Assembly: GCA_017437755.1 (NCBI GenBank)
Contig: JAFRXI010000068.1
Coordinates: forward strand, 1 to 64,000
Reading direction: 5' to 3'
Length of the DNA stretch: 64,000 nt
From: Bacteroidales bacterium
GTDB taxonomy: Bacteria; Bacteroidota; Bacteroidia; Bacteroidales; UBA932
The notes below the pieces were generated by a model. That model made no database searches. It saw only the letters and a list, made by a program, of their open reading frames with translations, and was not told the origin of the DNA. The translations under genes and the position numbers were made by a program. This document shows positions 8,930 through 16,716 of this stretch, piece by piece (the first letter of the stretch is position 1; the number at the start of each line of letters is the position of its first letter).

Positions 8930-9379
8930 ATGGACGGAATTAATGGAAACTCATCGGTTGCCGGGCTGCTTCAGGAACACGGTATCCGCCCCACGGCTAA
9001 CCGGATAATGATAGCCACGGCCCTTTCCAGGGCCGGAAGACCCCTTTCCATGACGGAATTGGAAACCCTCCTTGAGACCGTGGACAAGTCGGTTGTATTC
9101 AGGACCTTGTCACTGTTCAAGGACTCGCACCTTGTACATGTGATGGAAGACGGAAGCGACGGCGCCAGGTACGAACTCTGCCACAGCCATGCACCGGAAG
9201 CCGACGATGACCTGCATGCCCATTTCTACTGCACCATCTGCCATAGGACCTACTGCCTGGAAGAGATACCGGTACCTAAAGTAACGCTCCCCGGAGGATT
9301 CTCCCCGGAGAGCGCCAATTTCATGATCAAGGGAATCTGCCCTGAATGCAACCGGTCAGGCCTTCAGCGCGCGCATTGA
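8930..9379 (+). CDS. Fur-family metalloregulator (Zur-like?)
   Basis: 149 residues from ATG 8930 (a TTG at 8921 is in frame but lies inside the promoter). N-terminal winged helix (HGIRPTANRIMIATAL, then SMTELETLLETVDKSVVFRTL), then the His-rich metal hinge (CHSHAPEADDDLHAHFYC) and two Cys pairs, CTIC near residue 103 and CPEC at the C-terminus, expected to hold a structural zinc. The family represses metal or peroxide genes. Specificity (iron, zinc or peroxide) cannot be read directly; the neighbour, a Zn/Cd-type exporter whose 3' end it overlaps by 24 bp on the other strand, makes a zinc link plausible. Confidence 0.9.
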   Translation: MDGINGNSSVAGLLQEHGIRPTANRIMIATALSRAGRPLSMTELETLLETVDKSVVFRTLSLFKDSHLVHVMEDGSDGARYELCHSHAPEADDDLHAHFYCTICHRTYCLEEIPVPKVTLPGGFSPESANFMIKGICPECNRSGLQRAH

Positions 9380-11227
9380 ATTCAGCACGGCGAGTACGGT
9401 GACTCCCACGTCGGCGAACACCGCAAGCCACATGGGTGCATATCCGAGGGCAGCGAGCACAAGCACGATAACCTTCACGCCAATCGCAAAGCATGTATTC
9501 GCCCCGGCGATGCCGAGGGTTTTCCTCGCAATCCTCACCGCGTCGGCGATCTTTCCGAGGGAATCGTCCATCAGGACGACGTCGGCCGCCTCAATCGCCG
9601 CATCGGAGCCAAGGGCGCCCATCGCTATTCCCACGTCGGCCCTGGAAAGGACCGGGGCGTCGTTGATTCCGTCGCCCACGAATGCAACCGTACCCTGACC
9701 GCGCATCCTGTCCACCATCTCCACCTTGTCCTGAGGAAGGAGCGATGCATGGAATTCGTCAACTCCCACTGCTGCAGCCACTTCCGCGGCCACTTCGGGA
9801 TTGTCGCCGGTAAGCATTACGGTCTTTTCCACGCCAAGTCCGCGAAGTGACGATATCGCCGCGGCAGCGTTCTCCTTTACCCGGTCCGACACCACTATAT
9901 GCCCGGCATATTCATCTCCAAGAGAAACATGCACAATTGTCCCGGTGTGGGTACAGGGTTTCCAGGCGGCGCCCACCTCGTCCATCAGGGTGGAATTGCC
10001 CACAAATACAGTCTTGCCGTTGACCTCGGCCCTGGCGCCTTTCCCTGCAATCTCCTCTATGCCGGTGACGGTACAGCCGTCGTCTTCCCCGGGGAAGGCG
10101 TTCTTCAGCGATACAGCAACCGGGTGCGTGGAATGCCTCTCGACATGGGCTGCAAGATGCAGAAGCTCGTGGGCGTCAAGCGTTTCCGGATGTACTGCCG
10201 TAACCTCGAACACCCCGTGGGTAAGGGTTCCGGTCTTGTCGAACATCACCGTTCCGGTCTTTGCAAGGGTTTCCAGGAAACTGCCGCCCTTTACCAGTAT
10301 GCCCTTGCGGGAGGCGCCTCCAATCCCGGCAAAGAACGCCAGGGGCACCGAAATGACGAGCGCGCACGGACATGATACTATCAGGAAGGTCAGAGCCCTG
10401 TACAGCCATATGGGGAAAGCCGTCCCAAAGGCACCGGAGAAAAGGGGCGGGACCACTGCCAGGAACACGGCAAGTCCCACTACCACGGGAGTATATATCC
10501 TGGCGAACCGGGTTATGAATTTCTCGCTGCGGGACTTGTTCTCCGATGCGTTCTCCACCAGGTCAAGTATCCTGGATGCCGTGGATTCCCCAAAGGGACG
10601 GGTTACCCTGACCTTGAGCAGTCCTGAAGTGTTTATGCACCCCGAGAAGACAGCATCGCCCTCTTCAACATCCCTCGGGAGGCTCTCGCCGGTAAGGGCC
10701 ACAGTATTGAGCGAGGACCTGCCTTCATATACCGTTCCGTCCATAGGGACCTTGCCGCCAGGCTTCACCACAACTATCTCACCCACAGATACTTCGTCGG
10801 GTGAGACCGTGATTATGGAGCCGTTCCTCTCAACTTCGGCCGTATCGGGGCGGATGTCCATCAGGTGCGATATCGAGCGCCGGCTGCGCTCCTCGGAGAG
10901 TTCCTCGAACAGTTCCCCCACCTGGAAGAACAGCATCACAAAAACCGCCTCGGGGAACTGGGTCCGGGCCCCGGGCAGGAATCCTATCGCCAGCGCCCCA
11001 ATGGTGGCAACGCTCATGAGGAAGTCTTCGTCAAGGGGTTCGCCCTCCAGGAGGCTTTCAACAGCCTCACCGAGAGTTTCATACCCGGCCAGAAGATAGG
11101 GTACGAGATATATCAGGAGAAGCTGCCAGGTCCTGAGGTCCAGAGTCTTCTCAATAATCACAGCCACTGCGAGGAGCACTGCCGAAGCGGCTATCTTTAT
11201 CAGTTTGTTCCTATTTTCGCGATCCAT
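9356..11227 (-). CDS. Heavy-metal P1B-type ATPase (Zn/Cd/Co exporter-like)
   Basis: 623 residues, six to eight membrane helices. Visible motifs are the metal-binding CPC in SCPCALVIS (near residue 285), phosphorylation site DKTGTLT (near 329), TGE in ALTGESLP, and GDGINDAP (near 517). There is no N-terminal HMA domain, which is shorter than E. coli ZntA (732). SCPC with an N-terminus rich in acidic residues fits the Zn/Cd/Pb class, exporting divalent ions to the periplasm at the cost of ATP. A Fur-family gene converges on it and its promoter shares an intergenic region with a CNNM protein, suggesting metal control. Confidence 0.92.
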   Translation of the reverse strand: MDRENRNKLIKIAASAVLLAVAVIIEKTLDLRTWQLLLIYLVPYLLAGYETLGEAVESLLEGEPLDEDFLMSVATIGALAIGFLPGARTQFPEAVFVMLFFQVGELFEELSEERSRRSISHLMDIRPDTAEVERNGSIITVSPDEVSVGEIVVVKPGGKVPMDGTVYEGRSSLNTVALTGESLPRDVEEGDAVFSGCINTSGLLKVRVTRPFGESTASRILDLVENASENKSRSEKFITRFARIYTPVVVGLAVFLAVVPPLFSGAFGTAFPIWLYRALTFLIVSCPCALVISVPLAFFAGIGGASRKGILVKGGSFLETLAKTGTVMFDKTGTLTHGVFEVTAVHPETLDAHELLHLAAHVERHSTHPVAVSLKNAFPGEDDGCTVTGIEEIAGKGARAEVNGKTVFVGNSTLMDEVGAAWKPCTHTGTIVHVSLGDEYAGHIVVSDRVKENAAAAISSLRGLGVEKTVMLTGDNPEVAAEVAAAVGVDEFHASLLPQDKVEMVDRMRGQGTVAFVGDGINDAPVLSRADVGIAMGALGSDAAIEAADVVLMDDSLGKIADAVRIARKTLGIAGANTCFAIGVKVIVLVLAALGYAPMWLAVFADVGVTVLAVLNSMRALKA

Positions 11228-11251
11228 GCTGATTCAGTTTGAATTACTTTG

Positions 11252-11259
11252 CAAAGGTA
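11252..11259 (-). promoter_or_regulatory. -7 box for the P-ATPase
   Basis: TACCTTTG on the minus strand, 24 nt before the ATPase ATG. A small perfect palindrome, CTTTGCAAAG (11247-11256), overlaps it. Confidence 0.5.
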
Positions 11260-11271
11260 TCTCCGATTTTC

Positions 11272-11286
11272 TGCAACCCGGTTGCA
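11272..11286. promoter_or_regulatory. 7-1-7 palindrome, candidate metalloregulator operator
   Basis: TGCAACC-C-GGTTGCA is a perfect inverted repeat of 7 bp with a 1-bp centre. It sits between the divergent promoters of the P-ATPase and the CNNM gene. Its right half supplies a TTG exactly 20 nt before the plus-strand -7 box, so a bound protein would block that promoter. The 7-1-7 layout is the one used by Fur-family repressors; assignment to the neighbouring Fur-family protein is inference. Confidence 0.45.
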
Positions 11287-11304
11287 AATTTGGCGTACTG
11301 TTCC

Positions 11305-11312
11305 TATCTTTG
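11305..11312 (+). promoter_or_regulatory. -7 box 9 nt before the CNNM ATG
   Basis: TATCTTTG fits the consensus; TTG at 11282-11284, 20 nt upstream, can serve as the -33 element. The gap of 9 nt to ATG 11322 leaves almost no leader. Confidence 0.6.
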
Positions 11313-11321
11313 CAGACTGAT

Positions 11322-12386
11322 ATGGGTCTTCTTCTGTTATTCCTCCTGGGAGCCGTGTGCATCTCCTTCCTGTGCTCTGTACTGGAATCGGTGCTCATGT
11401 CCACTCCCCTCTCTTTCATAACCATGAAGGAGGACGAGGGATACCACCCGGCCGTCAAGTTCAAGAGATTCAAGCAGGAGTCCTCCAGGCCCATAGCCGC
11501 CATCCTTTCGCTTAATACCATAGCCAACACCATCGGCGCCGCCGGAGTAGGCCGTCAGGCCACGATAGTGTTCGGATCCGAATGGTTCGGGCTCATCTCG
11601 GCTATAACCACAATCCTGATCCTCATATTTGCGGAGATCATTCCCAAGACGCTGGGCACCACGCATTGGAAGAGCCTGATGGGCTTCACCACCGCAATGC
11701 TCAGCGCACTGATAGTGATAATGTATCCGGTGGTGATCGTGATAGAGGCGCTGAGCCGCTGGATTTCTCCCAAGGAGGCGGAGACGGCGGTCAGCCGCGA
11801 GGAGGTGTCGGCAATGGCCAACGTGGCCGAGGAGGAGGAAGTCCTTGACGAGGACGAGAATACAGTCATCCAGAACCTGATAAAGATGGACGACATGAAG
11901 GCCTATGAGGCCATGACACCGAGGGTCGTCTGTGCAATCGCCCCCGAGTCAATGACCATGAAGGCCTTCTACAAGAAGGACGACTACCTGCACCACAGCC
12001 GCATACCGGTATACGCCGAATCCGACGAATACATTACCGGATATATCCTCCGCACCGACGCCCTGCAGCTCCTGGCCGACGACAAGTTCGACCGCAAGCT
12101 GGGCAGCATCCGCCGCGACATCGAGCTTTTCAACGAGGAGACCCCTCTTGGCGAGATCTGGGACAGGATGCGGGAGAAGAACGAGCAGATCTGCTGTATA
12201 ATAGACGAATACGGCTGCTTCGAGGGCATCCTTACCTTTGAGGACATATTGGAAACCCTGCTGGGCTCGGAGATAATCGACGAGAACGACGTGGTTTCAG
12301 ACATGCAGCAGTACGCGCGCGAAAGATGGCAGCAGCGGCTCGTGAATCCGCAGAAGAAAAAAGAAGCGGAAAAACAGGAAAATTAA
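11322..12386 (+). CDS. CNNM/CorC-type membrane protein with CBS pair
   Basis: 354 residues from ATG 11322; the longer open frame upstream is excluded because it would start inside the promoter. The N-terminal DUF21 domain has three to four helices ([21 protein letters not shown], and [19 protein letters not shown] with the conserved E-IIPKT turn). A cytoplasmic CBS pair follows from about residue 190 ([50 protein letters not shown]). There is no C-terminal CorC/HlyC transporter-associated domain. Members export Mg or Co. The protein diverges from a metal ATPase across a possible shared operator and lies 19 bp ahead of purT. Confidence 0.88.
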   Translation: MGLLLLFLLGAVCISFLCSVLESVLMSTPLSFITMKEDEGYHPAVKFKRFKQESSRPIAAILSLNTIANTIGAAGVGRQATIVFGSEWFGLISAITTILILIFAEIIPKTLGTTHWKSLMGFTTAMLSALIVIMYPVVIVIEALSRWISPKEAETAVSREEVSAMANVAEEEEVLDEDENTVIQNLIKMDDMKAYEAMTPRVVCAIAPESMTMKAFYKKDDYLHHSRIPVYAESDEYITGYILRTDALQLLADDKFDRKLGSIRRDIELFNEETPLGEIWDRMREKNEQICCIIDEYGCFEGILTFEDILETLLGSEIIDENDVVSDMQQYARERWQQRLVNPQKKKEAEKQEN

Positions 12387-12405
12387 CCCTTTAAATTTTT
12401 ATATC

Positions 12406-13596
12406 ATGCTCCGTATCGGTTCCCCTCTCACCACAGTTTCAAAGAAAGCGCTTCTTCTGGGTTCGGGCGAACTCGGCAAGGAAATAGCCATCGAACTCCA
12501 GAGGTTCGGTGTGGAAGTAATTGCCGCAGACCGCTATTCAAACGCTCCCGCGATGCAGATCGCCCATCGTTTCCATGTATTGGACATGCTGGATCCGGTG
12601 GCTCTCCGCTCCTTGATAGAGACGGAAAAGCCGGATTATATCATTCCGGAAGTGGAGGCCATCGCCACTCCCGAACTCCTGAAACTTGAGAAGGAAGGAT
12701 ACAATGTCATTCCCACCGCCAAGGCCACTTTCCTCACCATGAACCGTGAGGGCATACGCCGCCTCGCTGCCGAGGAACTGGGCCTTCCCACCGCCCCCTA
12801 CCGCTTTGCCGACGATCACGATTCCTTCCTCGCCGCAGTAGAGGAAATCGGAATCCCCTGCGTAGTGAAGCCCATAATGAGTTCCTCCGGCCACGGCCAG
12901 AGCCTCGTAAAGACCCGCGACGACGTTGAGAAGGCCTGGAAGATATCGCAGGAAGGCGGACGTGCCGGTGCCGGCCGCGTAATCGTTGAAGGCTTCATCA
13001 GGTTCGACTACGAGATAACCATGCTGACCGTGCGTCACCGCGACGGAACCACCACCCTGGAGCCGATCGGGCATCACCAGGTCGACGGCGACTACCGCGA
13101 GTCCTGGCAGCCCCAGGCGATGTCGGAAGTGGCCATCGAAAAGGCCAGGAACATAGCCAGGACCATAACCGGGGCCCTTGGAGGCTGGGGAATATTCGGC
13201 GTGGAGATGTTCGTCTGCGGCGACGATGTACTCTTCAGCGAGGTCTCTCCCCGTCCTCATGACACCGGCATGGTTACCATGATATCGCAGGACCTCTCCG
13301 AGTTCGCCCTGCATGCCAGGGCCGTCCTGGGACTTCCAATCCCTGAAATCCGCCTCTTCGGCCCCAGTGCATCCAAGGCAATCGTGGTAGAGGGCGACAC
13401 CGATAAGGTGGTATTCTCCGGCCTTGAGGACATCCTTGCAATGAAAGGCGTACAGATCCGCCTCTTCGGAAAGCCCGAGGTCCGCGGACACCGCCGCTAC
13501 GGGGTGATCCTGGCAACTGCCGACAGCGTTGAGAACGCCCGTGCAAAAGCCGAGGAAGCCTATTCCAAACTTAAAGTGGAAATCCTGCCCAGATAG
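12406..13596 (+). CDS. purT: Formate-dependent phosphoribosylglycinamide formyltransferase
   Basis: 396 residues, the usual PurT size (392 in E. coli). The ATP-grasp architecture is complete: an N-terminal Rossmann-like domain ([20 protein letters not shown]), [21 protein letters not shown] for ATP binding and [13 protein letters not shown] near the C-terminus. The enzyme makes formyl-GAR from GAR, formate and ATP, the third step of purine synthesis, and does not need formyl-tetrahydrofolate. The remaining pur genes are 6 kb away on the other strand, and no purN is in the window. It is followed after 2 bp by an esterase gene. Confidence 0.96.
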   Translation: MLRIGSPLTTVSKKALLLGSGELGKEIAIELQRFGVEVIAADRYSNAPAMQIAHRFHVLDMLDPVALRSLIETEKPDYIIPEVEAIATPELLKLEKEGYNVIPTAKATFLTMNREGIRRLAAEELGLPTAPYRFADDHDSFLAAVEEIGIPCVVKPIMSSSGHGQSLVKTRDDVEKAWKISQEGGRAGAGRVIVEGFIRFDYEITMLTVRHRDGTTTLEPIGHHQVDGDYRESWQPQAMSEVAIEKARNIARTITGALGGWGIFGVEMFVCGDDVLFSEVSPRPHDTGMVTMISQDLSEFALHARAVLGLPIPEIRLFGPSASKAIVVEGDTDKVVFSGLEDILAMKGVQIRLFGKPEVRGHRRYGVILATADSVENARAKAEEAYSKLKVEILPR

Positions 13597-13598
13597 CC

Positions 13599-14924
13599 AT
13601 GAAACGGATTGTTTTAATGCTTTGCCTGCTGCTTGCGGGCTTTTCCGCCATTGCCCAGCGTTCAAGGGGCTATAACGAATCCATCGACCTTAAGCTGGAC
13701 CGTTTTGACGGTCGCTATGCCAAGGGCGAGACCGTATCGGTAACCGCCGAATATGCCCCGGGATTCACGGGGAACGTGGTTGTGAATGTGATCGAGAACG
13801 GGAAGAAAGCCTCGGCCGAGGTGGTCAAGGCCGTTTCCGGAACAGTTTTCAGTGCCAGTTATGACGCCCCCACCCTGGTCTACGTGAACGTTGCGCCTGA
13901 GAACAGCCCCAAGGACATGACTTCCGTGGGATTCATAGTGGATGCCGAGGGTTTTGAACCGGGCTTTCCCTACCCCAGGGACATGAAGAAGTTCTGGAAG
14001 AAGCAGATAAAGGCTCTCAGAAGCGTACCCATGGTATCCAGCGCCAAGCCGGTTGCGATACATGAGAAAGGGGCCGATGGATACGAATGCTTTGAAATAA
14101 GGGTAAACAGCATAGATTCAATACCCTGCTCCGGATACCTGGTCAGGCCCGTCAATGCCGTAAAGAAGTCCCTTCCCATAGTGATGTTCCTCCATGGCGC
14201 CGGCGTTGCAGGACCAAGCAAGCGCTCCAGCATAAAGACTGCCCTCCGGTATGCCAGGATGGGAGGCGGTGCCATCGCCCTTGACCTGAATGCCCACGGC
14301 ATGGATAATGACCGTCCCCAGTCATATTATGATTCACTCGAGACAGGCCCCCTCAAAGATTATTCTAAAAGGGCCGTAACCGACCATGAATCATTCTATT
14401 TCAGGAGCATGTTCCTACGCACCGTAAGGGCTCTGGACTATCTTGTGAAGGATCCCGCATGGGACGGAAAGAGGGTGATGGTATTCGGTTCCAGCCAGGG
14501 AGGAGCGCAGAGCGCGGCTATTGCCGGCCTGGATAAGAGGGTAGGTGCCGCAGTGCTTCTTGTGCCTGCCATGATGGACATGGGCGGAGAGTTGGCCGGG
14601 CATAACAAAGCCTGGTTCTATACCATGGGGAAGCAGCCTGAGAGCGCCAGGGATATCGTCCCATACTACGACGGGGCCAACCTTATCAGGAACTTCAAGG
14701 GAAAGCTCTGGGTCGAGGCCGGACTGATTGATTCCACGTGCCCCGCATCCTGCGTGTTCTCGGGCTACAACAAGGCCCTGAAATGCTCTGAGAAACACAT
14801 ACTTACCTATCCCTACCGTCCCCATCCCGAACCCGAAGGACGCTATCGCGAAGCCTGGGTGGAGAAAGTCCAAACCGCCCGCTTGGACTTCATCAACTCC
14901 TACCTGGCCCCGAAAGGCAAGTAG
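13599..14924 (+). CDS. Secreted acetylxylan esterase-like alpha/beta hydrolase
   Basis: 441 residues with a signal peptide (MKRIVLMLCLLLAGFSAIAQ). An N-terminal beta-sandwich-like segment of about 110 residues precedes the hydrolase fold. The oxyanion turn HGAGVAG, nucleophile elbow GSSQGG (Ser299), an Asp in GLIDSTCP and a late HPEPEG fit a carbohydrate esterase family 7-type triad, so deacetylation of plant cell-wall xylan or related sugars is the likely role, in the periplasm. Two bases follow the purT stop, so it may be read through from it. Its 3' end overlaps the convergent NAD(P)-binding gene by 32 bp. Confidence 0.82.
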   Translation: MKRIVLMLCLLLAGFSAIAQRSRGYNESIDLKLDRFDGRYAKGETVSVTAEYAPGFTGNVVVNVIENGKKASAEVVKAVSGTVFSASYDAPTLVYVNVAPENSPKDMTSVGFIVDAEGFEPGFPYPRDMKKFWKKQIKALRSVPMVSSAKPVAIHEKGADGYECFEIRVNSIDSIPCSGYLVRPVNAVKKSLPIVMFLHGAGVAGPSKRSSIKTALRYARMGGGAIALDLNAHGMDNDRPQSYYDSLETGPLKDYSKRAVTDHESFYFRSMFLRTVRALDYLVKDPAWDGKRVMVFGSSQGGAQSAAIAGLDKRVGAAVLLVPAMMDMGGELAGHNKAWFYTMGKQPESARDIVPYYDGANLIRNFKGKLWVEAGLIDSTCPASCVFSGYNKALKCSEKHILTYPYRPHPEPEGRYREAWVEKVQTARLDFINSYLAPKGK

Positions 14925-15564
14925 GATCCGGATTCAGAATATCTTGTGACACAATTGTTTCCGTTGCTTCACGGCCGCTTTTGGCGAGCCGGATCATAGC
15001 AGCGGCAACGGCCTCCGTGGGCATAGGCCTGTAAGCGCGCATGAGCCCCACCGAATTGAATGCCTTGAGGACGGCGACTCCCGCCTTCTCCCCCAACCGG
15101 TCGCTCCCCTTCCGGATCAGCGACGGCGGCTGAAGGATGAAACAGCCGGGAAAGCCGAGTGCCTTGACAGCTTCATCCAGCTGCCCTTTCATTCTGTTAT
15201 AGAAGAACTTGGAATCCGGGGAAGCATTCACGGCGGAGACAAGCACATAGGTCCTGACGCCGTTTTCGCGCGCTGCCCTCGCAGCATCGTACTGATAGGT
15301 ATAATCCACCTTCCACTGCTCTTCCTGGCTGCCGGCAGCCTTGATGGTGGTCCCAAGGCAGGAGAACAGCACATCGCCTTCAACAAGGTGCTTCCAGTCA
15401 TCAGGACGGTTAAAATCCACCACATGGACGGTAAGCTTTGGATTATCAAAACCAAGCGGGCGTCGGACAAATACGGTGACACTCCCGAAGGAGTCGTCAC
15501 CCAGGAGCATGCCCACCAGATCCTTTCCCACCGCTCCGGTCGCTCCGATTACCAGTGCTTTCAT
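14893..15564 (-). CDS. NAD(P)-binding SDR-like protein (HTATIP2/YbjT type)
   Basis: 223 residues from ATG 15564 (MKALVIGATG); an in-frame ATG at 15576 directly follows the upstream stop and is an alternative. Rossmann motif GATGAVG at residues 7-13, then LFSCLGTTIKAAG and a YVLVSAVNASPDSKFFYNRMKG segment typical of atypical short-chain dehydrogenases related to HTATIP2. Substrate unknown. It forms a tight pair with the acetyltransferase gene just upstream, and its end overlaps the convergent esterase gene. Confidence 0.8.
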   Translation of the reverse strand: MKALVIGATGAVGKDLVGMLLGDDSFGSVTVFVRRPLGFDNPKLTVHVVDFNRPDDWKHLVEGDVLFSCLGTTIKAAGSQEEQWKVDYTYQYDAARAARENGVRTYVLVSAVNASPDSKFFYNRMKGQLDEAVKALGFPGCFILQPPSLIRKGSDRLGEKAGVAVLKAFNSVGLMRAYRPMPTEAVAAAMIRLAKSGREATETIVSQDILNPDPTCLSGPGRS

Positions 15565-15577
15565 TCCTTGAATCATT

Positions 15578-16021
15578 TTAAATACGGTCCATAATCATTT
15601 CAACATGAGGTATTTCCGCCTCAATAAAGACATCGGAAACCACCCGGAAACCTAACTTCTCATAGAATCCGATGCAATACTCCTGCGAATGCAGCAGGAT
15701 ACTCGCGGCTCCCATACGTCCGAAGGCGACCCGGATGCCTTCCTCCATGACGACCCTTCCAAGCCCCATCCCGTGATCCCGGGTAAGGACCCTGCCGATA
15801 TGCACGGTCCCTTGATCAGCACCTTCGGTGTAAAGCCGCAGGTAAGCCTGGACCACACCCCTTTCATCGGCGCAGAAAACATGGATGGCATCGTAATCGA
15901 TATCGTCCATATCCGGATAACAGATATGCTGCTCCACCGTGAAGATGTCGCATCGGGCCTTCAAAATCTCGTATACCTCCGAAGCGGTAAGCTCCCCGAA
16001 AGGCTTGACAGTGACGGTCAT
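15578..16021 (-). CDS. GNAT-family N-acetyltransferase (ElaA-like)
   Basis: 147 residues from ATG 16021. A TTG seven codons earlier is in frame but falls next to the -7 box. The sequence has the N-terminal RCDIFTVEQHICYPDMDDID segment of ElaA-type proteins and the acetyl-CoA loop in IGRVLTRDHGMGLGRVVMEE, ending with GFYEKLGFRVVSDVFIEAEIPHV in two blocks. Substrate is unknown. It is divergent from the dtd gene and 1 bp before the start of the following oxidoreductase frame. Confidence 0.85.
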   Translation of the reverse strand: MTVTVKPFGELTASEVYEILKARCDIFTVEQHICYPDMDDIDYDAIHVFCADERGVVQAYLRLYTEGADQGTVHIGRVLTRDHGMGLGRVVMEEGIRVAFGRMGAASILLHSQEYCIGFYEKLGFRVVSDVFIEAEIPHVEMIMDRI

Positions 16022-16046
16022 AGGTAAATGGTTAACGGTCAACCCA

Positions 16047-16054
16047 CAAACTTA
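16047..16054 (-). promoter_or_regulatory. -7 box for the acetyltransferase pair
   Basis: TAAGTTTG on the minus strand, 25 nt before ATG 16021. It is divergent from the dtd promoter 33 bp away. Confidence 0.5.
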
Positions 16055-16086
16055 CATAAAAATCCGGAAATACGCCCGGTTTTATG

Positions 16087-16094
16087 TATATTTG
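16087..16094 (+). promoter_or_regulatory. -7 box 4 nt before dtd ATG
   Basis: TATATTTG-CATT-ATG: an exact TAnnTTTG with only four bases to the start codon, the same arrangement as at the nucleoside kinase gene. Confidence 0.6.
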
Positions 16095-16098
16095 CATT

Positions 16099-16548
16099 AT
16101 GCGAGCCGTTATTCAAAGAGTTTCATCAGCATCTGTAACCATCAGCGGTACAATGGTCTCCAGTATCGGCCAGGGCCTGCTGGTTCTTCTGGGAATCTCC
16201 CCCGATGACGACCAGACCGATGTCGACTACCTGGTAAGGAAGATTTCTGCCCTAAGGATATTCGACGACGATGAAGGAGTGATGAATCTCAGCGTCATCG
16301 ATATAGGAGGTAACATCATAGTAGTCAGCCAGTTCACCCTGATGGCATCCACAAAGAAGGGAAACCGGCCCTCATATGTCGGAGCAGCCGGACACCAGAC
16401 GGCCATCCCGCTGTATGAACTTTTCTGCGAACGGCTTTCAGCCGCAACCGGCAAAAGGGTCGGGACCGGTGAATTCGGGGCCGACATGAAGGTGGCGCTG
16501 GTAAACGACGGTCCCGTAACAATCTGCATGGATTCAAAGAACAGATAG
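16099..16548 (+). CDS. dtd: D-aminoacyl-tRNA deacylase
   Basis: 149 residues from ATG 16099 (MRAVIQRVSSASV), the universal start of the family; the ATG at 16084 is inside the promoter. Both active-site motifs are intact: SQFTL at 77-81 and NDGPVT at 136-141 (the Gly-cisPro motif). The enzyme removes D-amino acids, and glycine from tRNA-Ala, mischarged on tRNAs in the cytoplasm. The stop is 3 bp before a small Tat-signal ORF on the same strand. Confidence 0.96.
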   Translation: MRAVIQRVSSASVTISGTMVSSIGQGLLVLLGISPDDDQTDVDYLVRKISALRIFDDDEGVMNLSVIDIGGNIIVVSQFTLMASTKKGNRPSYVGAAGHQTAIPLYELFCERLSAATGKRVGTGEFGADMKVALVNDGPVTICMDSKNR

Positions 16549-16551
16549 AAT

Positions 16552-16698
16552 ATGGACAGAAGGACATTCATCGGAGTGAGCGCAGCGTCGCTGATGGCAG
16601 CCGGAGCGGAAGCACTGGAGGCCAAGATCCCGGCTCCCATCAGGAAACAGGCTCGGGAAGACGGACTGGAAGTCCGGTTTACGGCACCCGAACAATAA
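16552..16698 (+). CDS. Orphan Tat-signal mini-ORF (48 aa)
   Basis: 48 codons starting 3 bp after dtd. The protein opens MDRRTFIGVSAASLMAAGAE, a twin-arginine (RR-T-F-I) signal with a short hydrophobic core, followed by only about 28 residues with no recognisable domain (ending EVRFTAPEQ). Normally such a signal leads a secreted cofactor enzyme or oxidoreductase. Either this is a real tiny exported peptide, or the remnant of a gene whose mature part was deleted. The next gene starts 18 bp later. Translation is plausible because of its operon-like position, but unproven. Confidence 0.5.
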   Translation: MDRRTFIGVSAASLMAAGAEALEAKIPAPIRKQAREDGLEVRFTAPEQ

Positions 16699-16716
16699 TG
16701 AACAATCTGACAATCA

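Noticed and set aside
9801-11099. 432-codon open frame opposite the P-ATPase
   Set aside because: Antisense shadow; Ser/Thr-rich low-complexity sequence with no family features.
12538-13665. 375-codon frame opposite purT
   Set aside because: Shadow of a clear PurT; no start context or motif.
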